Positions 32,242-39,153 of a stretch of DNA of 44,039 nucleotides are shown one piece after another. The translations under genes were made by a program, and so were the position numbers. Source of the DNA: Oryzomonas sp. (GTDB lineage: Bacteria > Desulfobacterota > Desulfuromonadia > Geobacterales > Pseudopelobacteraceae). The stretch's first letter is position 1, and each line of letters begins with the position of its first letter. The stretch is taken from the NCBI GenBank assembly GCA_031292255.1, contig JARLHN010000027.1:1-44039 (forward strand), in the 5' to 3' direction. The notes below the pieces were generated by a model, which saw only the letters and a program-made list of their open reading frames with translations, made no database searches and had not been told where the DNA came from.

Positions 32242-32820
32242 ATGATATCAGCACTTATTTGCGACGGCGACCCGGGAATCAGGGCCAGCATAAGGAATGA
32301 ACTCAAAGAACTCGGTTTTGACTCAATATCCGAGGCCGTGGATGGAAAATCGGCCGTGTCGATGGCCTTTGAAGGTCTTCCCGATATAGCTATTATCGAT
32401 GCGGCTTGTGGTTTGAATTCCGCCCGTGAGATCATTCAGAAACTGAGGATTCCCGTTATATTGCTTATGTCGCATTACGATTCGGATATGTTGAACCAAG
32501 TCAAAAAAATCGGAATCACTACAACCTTGAGCAAACCGTTTCGTGGGCAGGATTTGTTGCCTGCGATAGAGATGGCAGTTGCTCATGCCAAAGAGGTGGA
32601 ACTTCTCAAAACAGATGTGGAAAAACTGAATGAAACCATCGAGAACCAGGCAGTCATCTACAAAGCCAAGAAAGTCCTCCTGCGGTCCGGGGGGCTGTCC
32701 GAGTCCGATGCGTACAGAAAGATCCAAAAACTGGCAATGGATACGAAAATGAGCATGCGTCAAATTGCCGAGACAATCCTCATTAACGACAGGTGTGGAA
32801 AAAGGGAAATTCACCCATAA
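32242..32820 (+). CDS. ANTAR-domain response regulator (AmiR/NasT-like antitermination protein)
   Basis: The 192-residue protein has a receiver domain (about 1-115) with acidic residues in ICDGDPG, phospho-acceptor Asp in PDIAIIDAACG and Lys in LSKPF. A coiled linker and a C-terminal ANTAR domain (about 135-185; YKAKKVLLRSGGLSESDAYR, then LAMDTKMSMRQIAETIL) follow. ANTAR proteins bind paired RNA hairpins and prevent transcription termination. I start at 32242, after AGGATGGTGG; upstream ATGs at 32221 and 32230 are weaker. It heads the first kdp unit, where a KdpDE pair would be expected. No histidine kinase is adjacent. Confidence 0.85.
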   Translation: MISALICDGDPGIRASIRNELKELGFDSISEAVDGKSAVSMAFEGLPDIAIIDAACGLNSAREIIQKLRIPVILLMSHYDSDMLNQVKKIGITTTLSKPFRGQDLLPAIEMAVAHAKEVELLKTDVEKLNETIENQAVIYKAKKVLLRSGGLSESDAYRKIQKLAMDTKMSMRQIAETILINDRCGKREIHP

Positions 32821-32845
32821 TCGCCGTGCAAACGGGAGGATCAAA

Positions 32846-33127
32846 ATGAAACAGGTGGATGGAATAATCATTACGAAAGATCTGGAAAGGCTGTCGCAGG
32901 CTCTCGAAGCAAAGGGGTTTATTGTTTATGAAGTTATGTATAATGGCAGCAGGGCAATAAATTCGGGCATTCTCAAAGGTGTAGCCTATATCTACAGCCA
33001 GATAAACAGAGTAATGATAAAGATCGTCATAGACGACAACCTGGTCGGCACACTTACGGATACTCTTCGCGGCATCGGTGAGTGCCGTTTGGACATCTCC
33101 CCTGAAGTACGGGTCAGTCTTGCCTGA
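32846..33127 (+). CDS. Small PII-fold-like protein, copy 1
   Basis: The 93-residue protein follows the PII beta-alpha-beta-beta-alpha-beta plan. MKQVDGIIITKDLERLSQAL matches the PII start (MKxIEAIIKPxKLxxVxxAL), and NRVMIKIVIDDNLVGTL matches the conserved KVKIEIVVxDDxV segment. The T-loop is replaced by SRAINSGILKGVAYIY, and the ATP-binding B- and C-loops are not recognisable. A paralogue at 42480-42761 shares 60 of 93 residues. GGGAGGATCAAA precedes the ATG. It lies between the ANTAR regulator and the MSS51-like gene. PII membership is my fold-level inference. Confidence 0.6.
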   Translation: MKQVDGIIITKDLERLSQALEAKGFIVYEVMYNGSRAINSGILKGVAYIYSQINRVMIKIVIDDNLVGTLTDTLRGIGECRLDISPEVRVSLA

Positions 33128-33139
33128 GGATTATTTACT

Positions 33140-33838
33140 ATGACCGATCCCATTATTACACAGTATCAAGAGTGGAAATACCTGTTGGCGGCATTAAAGG
33201 ATAACCCCAAACTATCGTACATTTGCACTGCGGGAAACTATGTGCAAAAATTGGTTTTGGCTGCACCGCTTGCCATCTCTGCCTTTGTCCTTCGCGATAC
33301 TCCCCAGCTCCGCAATCTTGAAAAGATCAAAATTTTGGTCATTGGCGCACAATGGCACGATGCCTTGGATAATGGTTGCTGGTATCAGTTGATATCGGAT
33401 TTCTGCGGTTTGTCATGCAATGTTGAAGTCACCCTTGTTGGTCCGGATATCTTCATGGAAAACGATCGCAAAACGAGATTGCGGCCCCTGGTCAGAACCG
33501 GTTTTGCCGAAGCTGTCATAATCAAGTCCGGACTGAAAGAAGCAAAGATGGACCTGTCTTCATTCGACCTCTTTGTTTTTTTTCATCCGGGAATCGGATA
33601 CGGTCAGTGTGAATGGATTGAAGGTGCTTTGTCTCTCGTCGTGAAAACAGGCAAGCCGATAATGGCGACTTCGTACGACCGGGCTGAATATGAGATGGAA
33701 GTCGGGTACCTTGAAGCCCATGGCTATTCTGTCGAAGGCGAACCGATTGACAATCCGTTCTTTATTGAACTTGAAGGAGCCGTAAACGGTGCTTTGCAAT
33801 GGGGGCGCGTCCTGTACAAAATAGCGCCCGCCATCTGA
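33140..33838 (+). CDS. MSS51 C-terminal-domain-like protein, unknown function
   Basis: The 232-residue soluble protein has segments that recall the C-terminal domain of eukaryotic MSS51/MYND-type proteins: ILVIGAQWHDA, NVEVTLVGPDIF, LFVFFHPGIGY and GKPIMATSYDRAEYEMEVGY, ending near IDNPFF. The MYND zinc finger is absent. The function of bacterial homologues is not known. It begins 12 bases after the small PII-like gene and lies 113 bases before kdpA1. A role in controlling the transporter is inferred from place only. Confidence 0.5.
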   Translation: MTDPIITQYQEWKYLLAALKDNPKLSYICTAGNYVQKLVLAAPLAISAFVLRDTPQLRNLEKIKILVIGAQWHDALDNGCWYQLISDFCGLSCNVEVTLVGPDIFMENDRKTRLRPLVRTGFAEAVIIKSGLKEAKMDLSSFDLFVFFHPGIGYGQCEWIEGALSLVVKTGKPIMATSYDRAEYEMEVGYLEAHGYSVEGEPIDNPFFIELEGAVNGALQWGRVLYKIAPAI

Positions 33839-33951
33839 CCCATTGTGGATACTGTGGCTCTTGATAAGCTTGATGGAGGTGGACGCGGAATGCGGGAAAA
33901 GAATCTCTGGTCGAGAGAGTCTGCAACGCCTTCTTTTTATGGGAGACCGTC

Positions 33952-35763
33952 ATGCAAGTTACGAATATTGTTTATGATATATCCCAAATCCTCGCTTTAT
34001 TGGTCCTGCTCACCATCCTTGTAAAGCCTCTCGGCTGCTATATGGCAAAAGTCTATCAGGGGGAACGCTCATTGCTGTCTCCGCTGCTTGGTCCAGTGGA
34101 ACGGGCGATCTACCGTATCATCGGCATTGACAAAGATGCCGAGATGGACTGGAAACAGTACGCTGCAACGATGCTTATTCTTAACTTCCTGATGCCGGCA
34201 GCGAGCTTTGCCGTCCTTATGCTGCAAGGACACCTGCCCTTCAATCCTCAAAAATTTCCCGGCTTTTCATGGGACCTTGCGCTTTCCACCGCAATCAGCT
34301 TTGTTACCCAGGCCGACTGGCAACCGTACACCGGAGAATCGGCCGCCAGTTATTTTTCCCAAATAATAGGCCTGATGGTGAACCAGTTTCTCTCGGCTGC
34401 AACAGCCATGGCTATCCTCATTGCCTTTATCCGTGGCCTGGTCCGTCGGACGGCTGCGACTATCGGTAATTTCTGGGTCGATGTAACGCGGGGGACCCTC
34501 TATATCCTGCTGCCGATATCATTCGTGGCAGCGCTTGTGCTTGTTTCACAAGGAGTTATCCAGAACATCAGTCCCTATAAGACCGTCCGGTTGCTGGAGG
34601 CAACAAGCTATCAGAAGCCGAAGCTTGACGAGAAAGGCATTCCGCTCAAAGATGCACACGGAACGCAGATTACTGAGACGATACGCGTGAAAGAACAGCA
34701 ATTGCCGATGGGGCCGGTCGCGGCAATGGAGGTAATTAAGAACCTGGGGACAAACGGGGGTGGTTTTTTCAATGCCAGCTCCGCGCATCCCTATGAGAAC
34801 CCGACACCGTTTTCCAATTGTATAGAGATATTGTTAATACTGATGATTCCTGCTGCCCTGACCTATACCTTCGGCCGCATGGCCGGCAACACGCAGCAGG
34901 GGTGGGCGATCTACTCGGCGATGATGTTCCTCCTGGTCATGGCGGTCGGCGTGCTCTACTGGGCGGAATACAGCGGCAATCCGCTGGTGCAGAAGTTGGG
35001 CATCAACGGTTACTACATGGAGGGCAAGGAAGTCCGGTTCGGGCTCGGGGGTACAGCCTTGTTCACCACTGCGACCACGGCGACCGGATGCGGGGCAATG
35101 AATGCCATGCACGACTCTTTGACGCCACTCGGCGGGATGGTGCCGCTGATGCTCATGCTTTTGAGCGAAGTTGTGTTCGGAGGGGTGGGATCGGGTCTTT
35201 ACACCATGCTTGCCTTTGTGGTGATCGCCGTCTTCACCTCGGGTCTCATGATCGGCAGGATTCCCGAGTTCCTTGGGAAAAAGATCGAGATCACCGAGAT
35301 GTTCATGTCCGTCATTGTTGTCCTTGCCGCCGAAGCCATTACCCTCGTGCTGTTATCCATTGCATTAATCACCCCCGCAGGTGTGAATTCGATTGCCAGC
35401 CCCGGCCCGCATGGCTTGACCGAGGTATTCTATACCTTTGCCTCTACAGCCAACAACAATGGCAGCGCATTTGCCGGTCTGAATGCAAACACCTTGTTTT
35501 ATAACCTGACGACTGCCCTTGCCATGTTCCTGGGAAGATTCGTTCCTGCCATTGCGGTTCTTGCCATTGCGGTTCTTGCCATGGCCGGCTCCCTGGTCCG
35601 GAAGAAGTATTACCCGCCCAATGTCGGGACACTGCCGACCGATCGACTCCCTTTTATTATATGGCTCATTGGGGTAATCCTGATCGTCGGATCCCTGACC
35701 TTTTTCCCGGCCCTCGCCCTCGGACCGTTTGCTGAGCATTTGATGATGCTGGGACGCGGTTAG
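33952..35763 (+). CDS. kdpA: Potassium-transporting ATPase KdpA-type channel subunit (KdpA1), without its own KdpB/C
   Basis: The 603-residue membrane protein is a full KdpA (usual length about 560-600). Filter loops are: [14 protein letters not shown] (about 117); [55 protein letters not shown] and [14 protein letters not shown] are close to classical KdpA. Two oddities stand out. Loop I has TQADW where TNTNW is usual. A perfect 15-bp tandem duplication (35551-35565 and 35566-35580) adds five residues ([10 protein letters not shown]) to a late membrane helix. It ends at its own terminators. It probably borrows the KdpB encoded at 39154, or works as an alternative channel. Confidence 0.88.
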   Translation: MQVTNIVYDISQILALLVLLTILVKPLGCYMAKVYQGERSLLSPLLGPVERAIYRIIGIDKDAEMDWKQYAATMLILNFLMPAASFAVLMLQGHLPFNPQKFPGFSWDLALSTAISFVTQADWQPYTGESAASYFSQIIGLMVNQFLSAATAMAILIAFIRGLVRRTAATIGNFWVDVTRGTLYILLPISFVAALVLVSQGVIQNISPYKTVRLLEATSYQKPKLDEKGIPLKDAHGTQITETIRVKEQQLPMGPVAAMEVIKNLGTNGGGFFNASSAHPYENPTPFSNCIEILLILMIPAALTYTFGRMAGNTQQGWAIYSAMMFLLVMAVGVLYWAEYSGNPLVQKLGINGYYMEGKEVRFGLGGTALFTTATTATGCGAMNAMHDSLTPLGGMVPLMLMLLSEVVFGGVGSGLYTMLAFVVIAVFTSGLMIGRIPEFLGKKIEITEMFMSVIVVLAAEAITLVLLSIALITPAGVNSIASPGPHGLTEVFYTFASTANNNGSAFAGLNANTLFYNLTTALAMFLGRFVPAIAVLAIAVLAMAGSLVRKKYYPPNVGTLPTDRLPFIIWLIGVILIVGSLTFFPALALGPFAEHLMMLGRG

Positions 35764-35774
35764 CATGGCGAAAA

Positions 35775-35800
35775 AGTCCCCCGCCCCTTGCGGGAGGACT
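35775..35800 (+). terminator. GC-rich hairpin directly after kdpA1
   Basis: AGTCCCCCGC and GCGGGAGGACT form a stem with one bulge and a short CCCTT loop, starting 12 bases after the kdpA1 stop. No U-tract follows. It may protect the transcript end. Confidence 0.45.
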
Positions 35801-35876
35801 GTAATCGGCCCCAGCCTTTTTTGGGGTTATAGATTCGAATTTCCATTTACCCTGGATATTCGATTGGCTCAGCAAA

Positions 35877-35905
35877 AAGGCCGCATTCTTCAAGGATGCG
35901 GCCTT
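35877..35905 (+). terminator. Terminator-like hairpin ending the first kdp unit
   Basis: AAGGCCGCAT and ATGCGGCCTT form a perfect 10-bp stem with a 9-base loop. The A-run before it gives a U-tract on the minus strand; only TT follows on the plus strand. It separates kdpA1 from the second unit. Confidence 0.6.
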
Positions 35906-35973
35906 CACAATTTCCGAGGGGGGCGATCAAGTACCCTACCCGAATCCGCCGCTGCATACGGCAATATTTCGCT

Positions 35974-36030
35974 CGTTTTGACTTTTCCTTAACGCTTTTC
36001 GAACTCATTTTGACACCCATTTTATGTCAA
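35974..36030 (+). promoter_or_regulatory. Shared kdp-cluster control element, copy 2
   Basis: TTGAC boxes at 35978 and 36010 are again 32 bases apart, with TTTCCTTA, CGCTTTTC and ACTCATTTTGACACC closely matching copy 1 at 32066-32122. ATTTTATGTC follows as in copy 1. It lies downstream of the kdpA1 terminator and upstream of the second unit, so both units probably share a regulator or promoter type. Confidence 0.65.
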
Positions 36031-36050
36031 AAGTTTTAGGGTGAAAATCA

Positions 36051-36100
36051 GAAGGGATGTTTAACGATTGTTTCACAAAACAGCTAGACGTTAAACCTTC
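36051..36100 (+). promoter_or_regulatory. Leader RNA hairpin of the second kdp unit
   Basis: GAAGG plus GTTTAACG (36059-36066) can pair with CGTTAAAC plus CTTC (36089-36100), enclosing a small inner stem TGTTT-CACA-AAACA (36069-36082). It lies in the transcribed leader, 60 bases before the first gene, with no U-tract. It is a candidate target for RNA-level control. It does not show the canonical hexaloop pair of ANTAR targets. Confidence 0.45.
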
Positions 36101-36159
36101 ATCAATCGCCTTTTACTATGGTTTAAGAGTACCGGCAGGAGCGAAAGGAAAAACACATC

Positions 36160-36594
36160 ATGACACAGCTAACAGGTAAAAAAATATTACGGGCACTATG
36201 GCTTTTGTTGGTACCGCTCCTTATGCCGGCAGTAGTTCATGCCGTAACGTATTCCTTTCCGGAGAACGAACCGGCATACCTGAAAGATGAAGCCGTTATA
36301 AATGTGGGAACAAAGCTCTATCTGTTTCACAGCGGCTCGGAAGATGTAAGAAAAGCCATAAACGCCAATGATATTCTTGTTGTCTATCGTGAATACCCGT
36401 CCGGCATTTCCCCGGAGGCCAGGGAAACCGGCAAGGTCAAAATCCTTTCCACTTCGGGAGGGTATTATTATGAAGCCGAGGTGATAGAAGGATCTGTTCA
36501 ACCCGGATATCTGGCAAGAAAAGGGACGGTTGCCTGTTTTATTACATCATTCAGGAAGATAGTTCATCGGCAGTCCCGCTTCTTCATCCAATAA
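36160..36594 (+). CDS. Secreted protein of unknown function, first gene of the second kdp unit
   Basis: The 144-residue product has a signal peptide (ILRALWLLLVPLLMPAVVHA, about residues 10-29). A small beta-rich domain follows with KLYLFHSGSEDVRKAINAND, ILVVYREYP and VKILSTSGGYYYEAEVIEG, suggesting an SH3-like barrel in the periplasm. No known family is recognised. Its ribosome site is GCGAAAGGAA. A periplasmic partner for the pump or a sensor is conceivable. It precedes the PII gene by 34 bases. Confidence 0.65.
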   Translation: MTQLTGKKILRALWLLLVPLLMPAVVHAVTYSFPENEPAYLKDEAVINVGTKLYLFHSGSEDVRKAINANDILVVYREYPSGISPEARETGKVKILSTSGGYYYEAEVIEGSVQPGYLARKGTVACFITSFRKIVHRQSRFFIQ

Positions 36595-36628
36595 GTGCCC
36601 CTGACGCAGACAGAAAGGCGGAAAAATC

Positions 36629-36931
36629 ATGAAACTTATAGAAGCCATCATAAAGCCGGTCAAATTGGATGAGGTCAGATCCGCCCTGGAAAAAATAGGG
36701 ATCGATGATTTCATGGAGAGCGCTCTCTTTTGCCATGGCCGCCAGAAGGGGCAGGCCATGATCTATCGCGGCGCTGAATACGTGACGAGCTTTGTTGAGA
36801 AGGTGAAACTGGAAATCATTGCCGCCGACGATTCGGTGGGGAAGGTCGTCGAGGCCATCGGCGCAATCGCCAGGACGGAACGGAAGGATGATTGCCGGAT
36901 ATTCATCCTCCCTTTCGTTGAGGCCGGCTGA
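36629..36931 (+). CDS. Non-canonical PII-family signalling protein (GlnK-like)
   Basis: The 100-residue protein clearly belongs to the PII family: MKLIEAIIKPVKLDEVRSAL, T-loop HGRQKGQAMIYRGAEY with Tyr at position 51, and KVKLEIIAADDSVGKVVEAI. It departs where ATP is bound. The B-loop reads RTERKDDCRIF instead of a glycine-rich TGKxGDGKIF, and the C-terminal RxR of the C-loop is missing because the protein ends after LPFVEAG. It may bind ligands differently or act as a structural regulator. PII proteins usually sit beside ammonium transporters; here one sits in a potassium-pump operon. AAAGGCGG precedes the ATG. Confidence 0.85.
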   Translation: MKLIEAIIKPVKLDEVRSALEKIGIDDFMESALFCHGRQKGQAMIYRGAEYVTSFVEKVKLEIIAADDSVGKVVEAIGAIARTERKDDCRIFILPFVEAG

Positions 36932-36941
36932 AATAGTAGTA

Positions 36942-36956
36942 CCCTCTTTATGAGGG
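36942..36956 (+). promoter_or_regulatory. Small intercistronic hairpin after the PII gene
   Basis: CCCTC-TTTAT-GAGGG forms a 5-bp stem 11 bases after the PII stop, followed by GTTT. It could attenuate readthrough into the membrane genes. The support is weak. Confidence 0.3.
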
Positions 36957-37000
36957 GTTTCAATATCCGAAATAGTCACACTATGAAGGAGGAAACCGAA

Positions 37001-37096
37001 ATGAGCCTTGCAATCGGACTGCCGCTGCTGTTTTTCCTGGGACTGGCAGTAATGAGTCTCTGCTATCTGTTCATGGAAGCGTGCGAGAAAATTTAA
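37001..37096 (+). CDS. 31-residue single-helix membrane peptide before kdpF
   Basis: The product has one clear membrane helix (LAIGLPLLFFLGLAVMSLCY) and ends in MEACEKI. A very good ribosome site, AAGGAGGAAACCGAA, precedes the ATG. It is followed after 16 bases by kdpF, so it resembles a second small Kdp-associated peptide. I do not recognise a named family. The ribosome site and operon position make it likely to be translated. Confidence 0.65.
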   Translation: MSLAIGLPLLFFLGLAVMSLCYLFMEACEKI

Positions 37097-37112
37097 AAGA
37101 GGAGATTACAAA

Positions 37113-37193
37113 ATGATCTATCTAACTGTGGCTGTCGTGATCCTTTTGTTCGTATACCTGTTCACGGCCCTGATTCGGCCGGAATGGTTCTGA
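37113..37193 (+). CDS. kdpF: KdpF, small stabilising subunit of the Kdp pump
   Basis: The 26-residue peptide has a membrane helix and an ending YLFTALIRPEWF. This matches the KdpF pattern (YLxYALIxPExF), and it sits directly before kdpA as in many kdpFABC operons. KdpF helps stabilise the KdpABC complex through lipid-like contacts with KdpA. GAGGAGATTACAAA precedes the ATG. Confidence 0.85.
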   Translation: MIYLTVAVVILLFVYLFTALIRPEWF

Positions 37194-37238
37194 ACAATAC
37201 AGGATACAGATGCCTGGACACTGAGAGGAGCTGACACA

Positions 37239-39068
37239 ATGTTTTTACAAACCTGGTTACTTCCCGTCGCGCTGCTCGTCATCGCGACCATCGTAGCGTT
37301 CCCGTTGAGCCGCTACCTGGCGTGGGTCATGGATGGCAAATACCGGCAACTTCCGGTGCTGAGCTGGTTCGAAAGGAGCCTGGACAGCGGGCCGCAGAAT
37401 TGGAAGCAGTATACCGGTTCCCTGCTCATATTCAACACCGCCCTGTTCGTTTTCGGCTTTCTGGTCCTGGCGGTCCAGCCGTGGATGCCGCTCAACCCGG
37501 ACGCCAAGGGGATGCTCGCGCCGAGCACCATCTTCAACAGCGTGGTGTCGTTCATGACGAACACCAATCTCCAGCATTATGCCGGTGACGTTCATCTGTC
37601 CAACTTCAGCCAAGTCTTCTTCTGCATCTCCAACATGTTTCTCTCCGCCTCCGTCGGGTTCTGCTCCCTGGTGGCGATCATCCGCGCGTTTCGCGGCGAA
37701 GCCTCGCTCGGCAATTTCTTCGTGGATATGTGGCGGGTGGTGATCTACATGTTCATTCCGGCAGCCCTGATCTTCGGCATCATCTTCATGTCGCAGGGGA
37801 GCCCGATGACTTTAAACAGCTCGTACCAGGTATCCACCCTCGAACCGGCGGCCATGGGGACCACGGACAAGGGAGAGGTGAAGAAGCAGACCATTGTCGT
37901 CGGACCGGTTGCGGCCCTGGAGTCCATTAAGATGCTCGGCACCAACGGCGGCGGCTTTTTCGGCATGAACTCCGCCCATCCCTTTGAAAATCCCACCGGG
38001 GTATCCAACTTTTTCAATACGCTGGCCATGATGATCTTCCCGTTTGCGCTGGTGTTCATGTACGGCCGGATGCTTCGCCGGTTGCGGCATTCGTGGATCA
38101 TATTCTCGGTCATGCTGCTGCTCATGGCAGGCACCATCGTCTGGTCGATCTGTTTTGACACGCTACGACCGAACCCTGGGCTGACCGCCCATGCAACCGC
38201 GCAAACCTTTCAAATCCCCAACGCGAAAGCACCGGGAGGAAAACAGGACGTGACCATTCCGGCGGTGGCGGGCCTGCCAGTGGACCAGCACCTGGGCAAT
38301 CTTGAAGGCAAGGAGCTGCGTTTCGGGACCTCGGCGGGCGCCACATTTGCGGCGTTGACGACCGATGTGACCTGCGGCGCGGTGAACGCGGAAATGGACA
38401 GCCTCAACCCGCTCGCGGCCCTCTCACCCATGGTGGGGATGTGGTTGAACTGCATCTTCGGCGGCAAGGGTGTGGGCATGATCAACATGCTGCTGTACGT
38501 CATTATCGGGATTTTCATCGCCGGCCAGATGGTGGGACGGACCCCCGAGTACCTGGGCAAAAAGATCGGGGCCCGCGAGGTCAAGCTCGCGGTCCTGGCC
38601 CTCCTGGTCCATCCGATGATGATTCTCATGCCCACAGGGCTCTTCGCTGCCCTGGACTGGGGGCTCAAGGCCGTGAGCAATCCCGGCGCCCATGGTTTTT
38701 CCCAGATGCTCTACCAGTTTTCCTCTGCTTCCGCCAATAACGGCTCCGCCTTCGACGGCCTGGGTGTTACCTTTGGTTTTGCCAACAATGCGACCCCTTC
38801 CCCGACCGCCATCCCCTGGGATATCGCGACAGGGCTGGTCATCGTTTTCAGCCGCTTTCTGCCGATCATCGCGCCGATCGCCATGGCGGCGTTTCTCGGG
38901 GCTAAAACGACGAGTCCCGCCGGGCTGGGTACATTGCATGACGATACCCCTACCTTTGGCATTTTGGTTCTCGGAACCATACTTATCGTTGGGGCGCTCC
39001 TTTTTCTGCCGGTTGCCGTGCTCGGACCGATTGCGGAGCATTTCGGGCCTATGCCGTTCGGCGGCTGA
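37239..39068 (+). CDS. kdpA: Potassium-transporting ATPase subunit A, divergent type (KdpA2)
   Basis: The 609-residue protein is the K+-binding channel-like subunit. Filter loops are: I, FMTNTNLQHYAGD (about 105); [58 protein letters not shown]. Compared with classical KdpA, including KdpA1, it differs strongly after loop III (NPLAALSPMVGMWLNCIFGG). It has a long loop near 305-370 and an LQ in place of WQ in loop I. It is followed by kdpB and a long kdpC and is presumably the cognate partner of that pair. AGAGGAGCTGACACA precedes the ATG. Confidence 0.93.
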   Translation: MFLQTWLLPVALLVIATIVAFPLSRYLAWVMDGKYRQLPVLSWFERSLDSGPQNWKQYTGSLLIFNTALFVFGFLVLAVQPWMPLNPDAKGMLAPSTIFNSVVSFMTNTNLQHYAGDVHLSNFSQVFFCISNMFLSASVGFCSLVAIIRAFRGEASLGNFFVDMWRVVIYMFIPAALIFGIIFMSQGSPMTLNSSYQVSTLEPAAMGTTDKGEVKKQTIVVGPVAALESIKMLGTNGGGFFGMNSAHPFENPTGVSNFFNTLAMMIFPFALVFMYGRMLRRLRHSWIIFSVMLLLMAGTIVWSICFDTLRPNPGLTAHATAQTFQIPNAKAPGGKQDVTIPAVAGLPVDQHLGNLEGKELRFGTSAGATFAALTTDVTCGAVNAEMDSLNPLAALSPMVGMWLNCIFGGKGVGMINMLLYVIIGIFIAGQMVGRTPEYLGKKIGAREVKLAVLALLVHPMMILMPTGLFAALDWGLKAVSNPGAHGFSQMLYQFSSASANNGSAFDGLGVTFGFANNATPSPTAIPWDIATGLVIVFSRFLPIIAPIAMAAFLGAKTTSPAGLGTLHDDTPTFGILVLGTILIVGALLFLPVAVLGPIAEHFGPMPFGG

Positions 39069-39153
39069 CCCTGGGGTGCCTGTTAAACGGGAAAGCTCGT
39101 GAAGTCATAACACAAATTTGTGAAACGAAACCAAGTGCTCAAAGGAGTACATC

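Noticed and set aside
36051-36100. Leader hairpin as a canonical ANTAR target RNA
   Set aside because: ANTAR targets are two short stems with hexaloops carrying A at position 1 and G at position 4. The loops seen here do not match, so only a general regulatory hairpin is reported.
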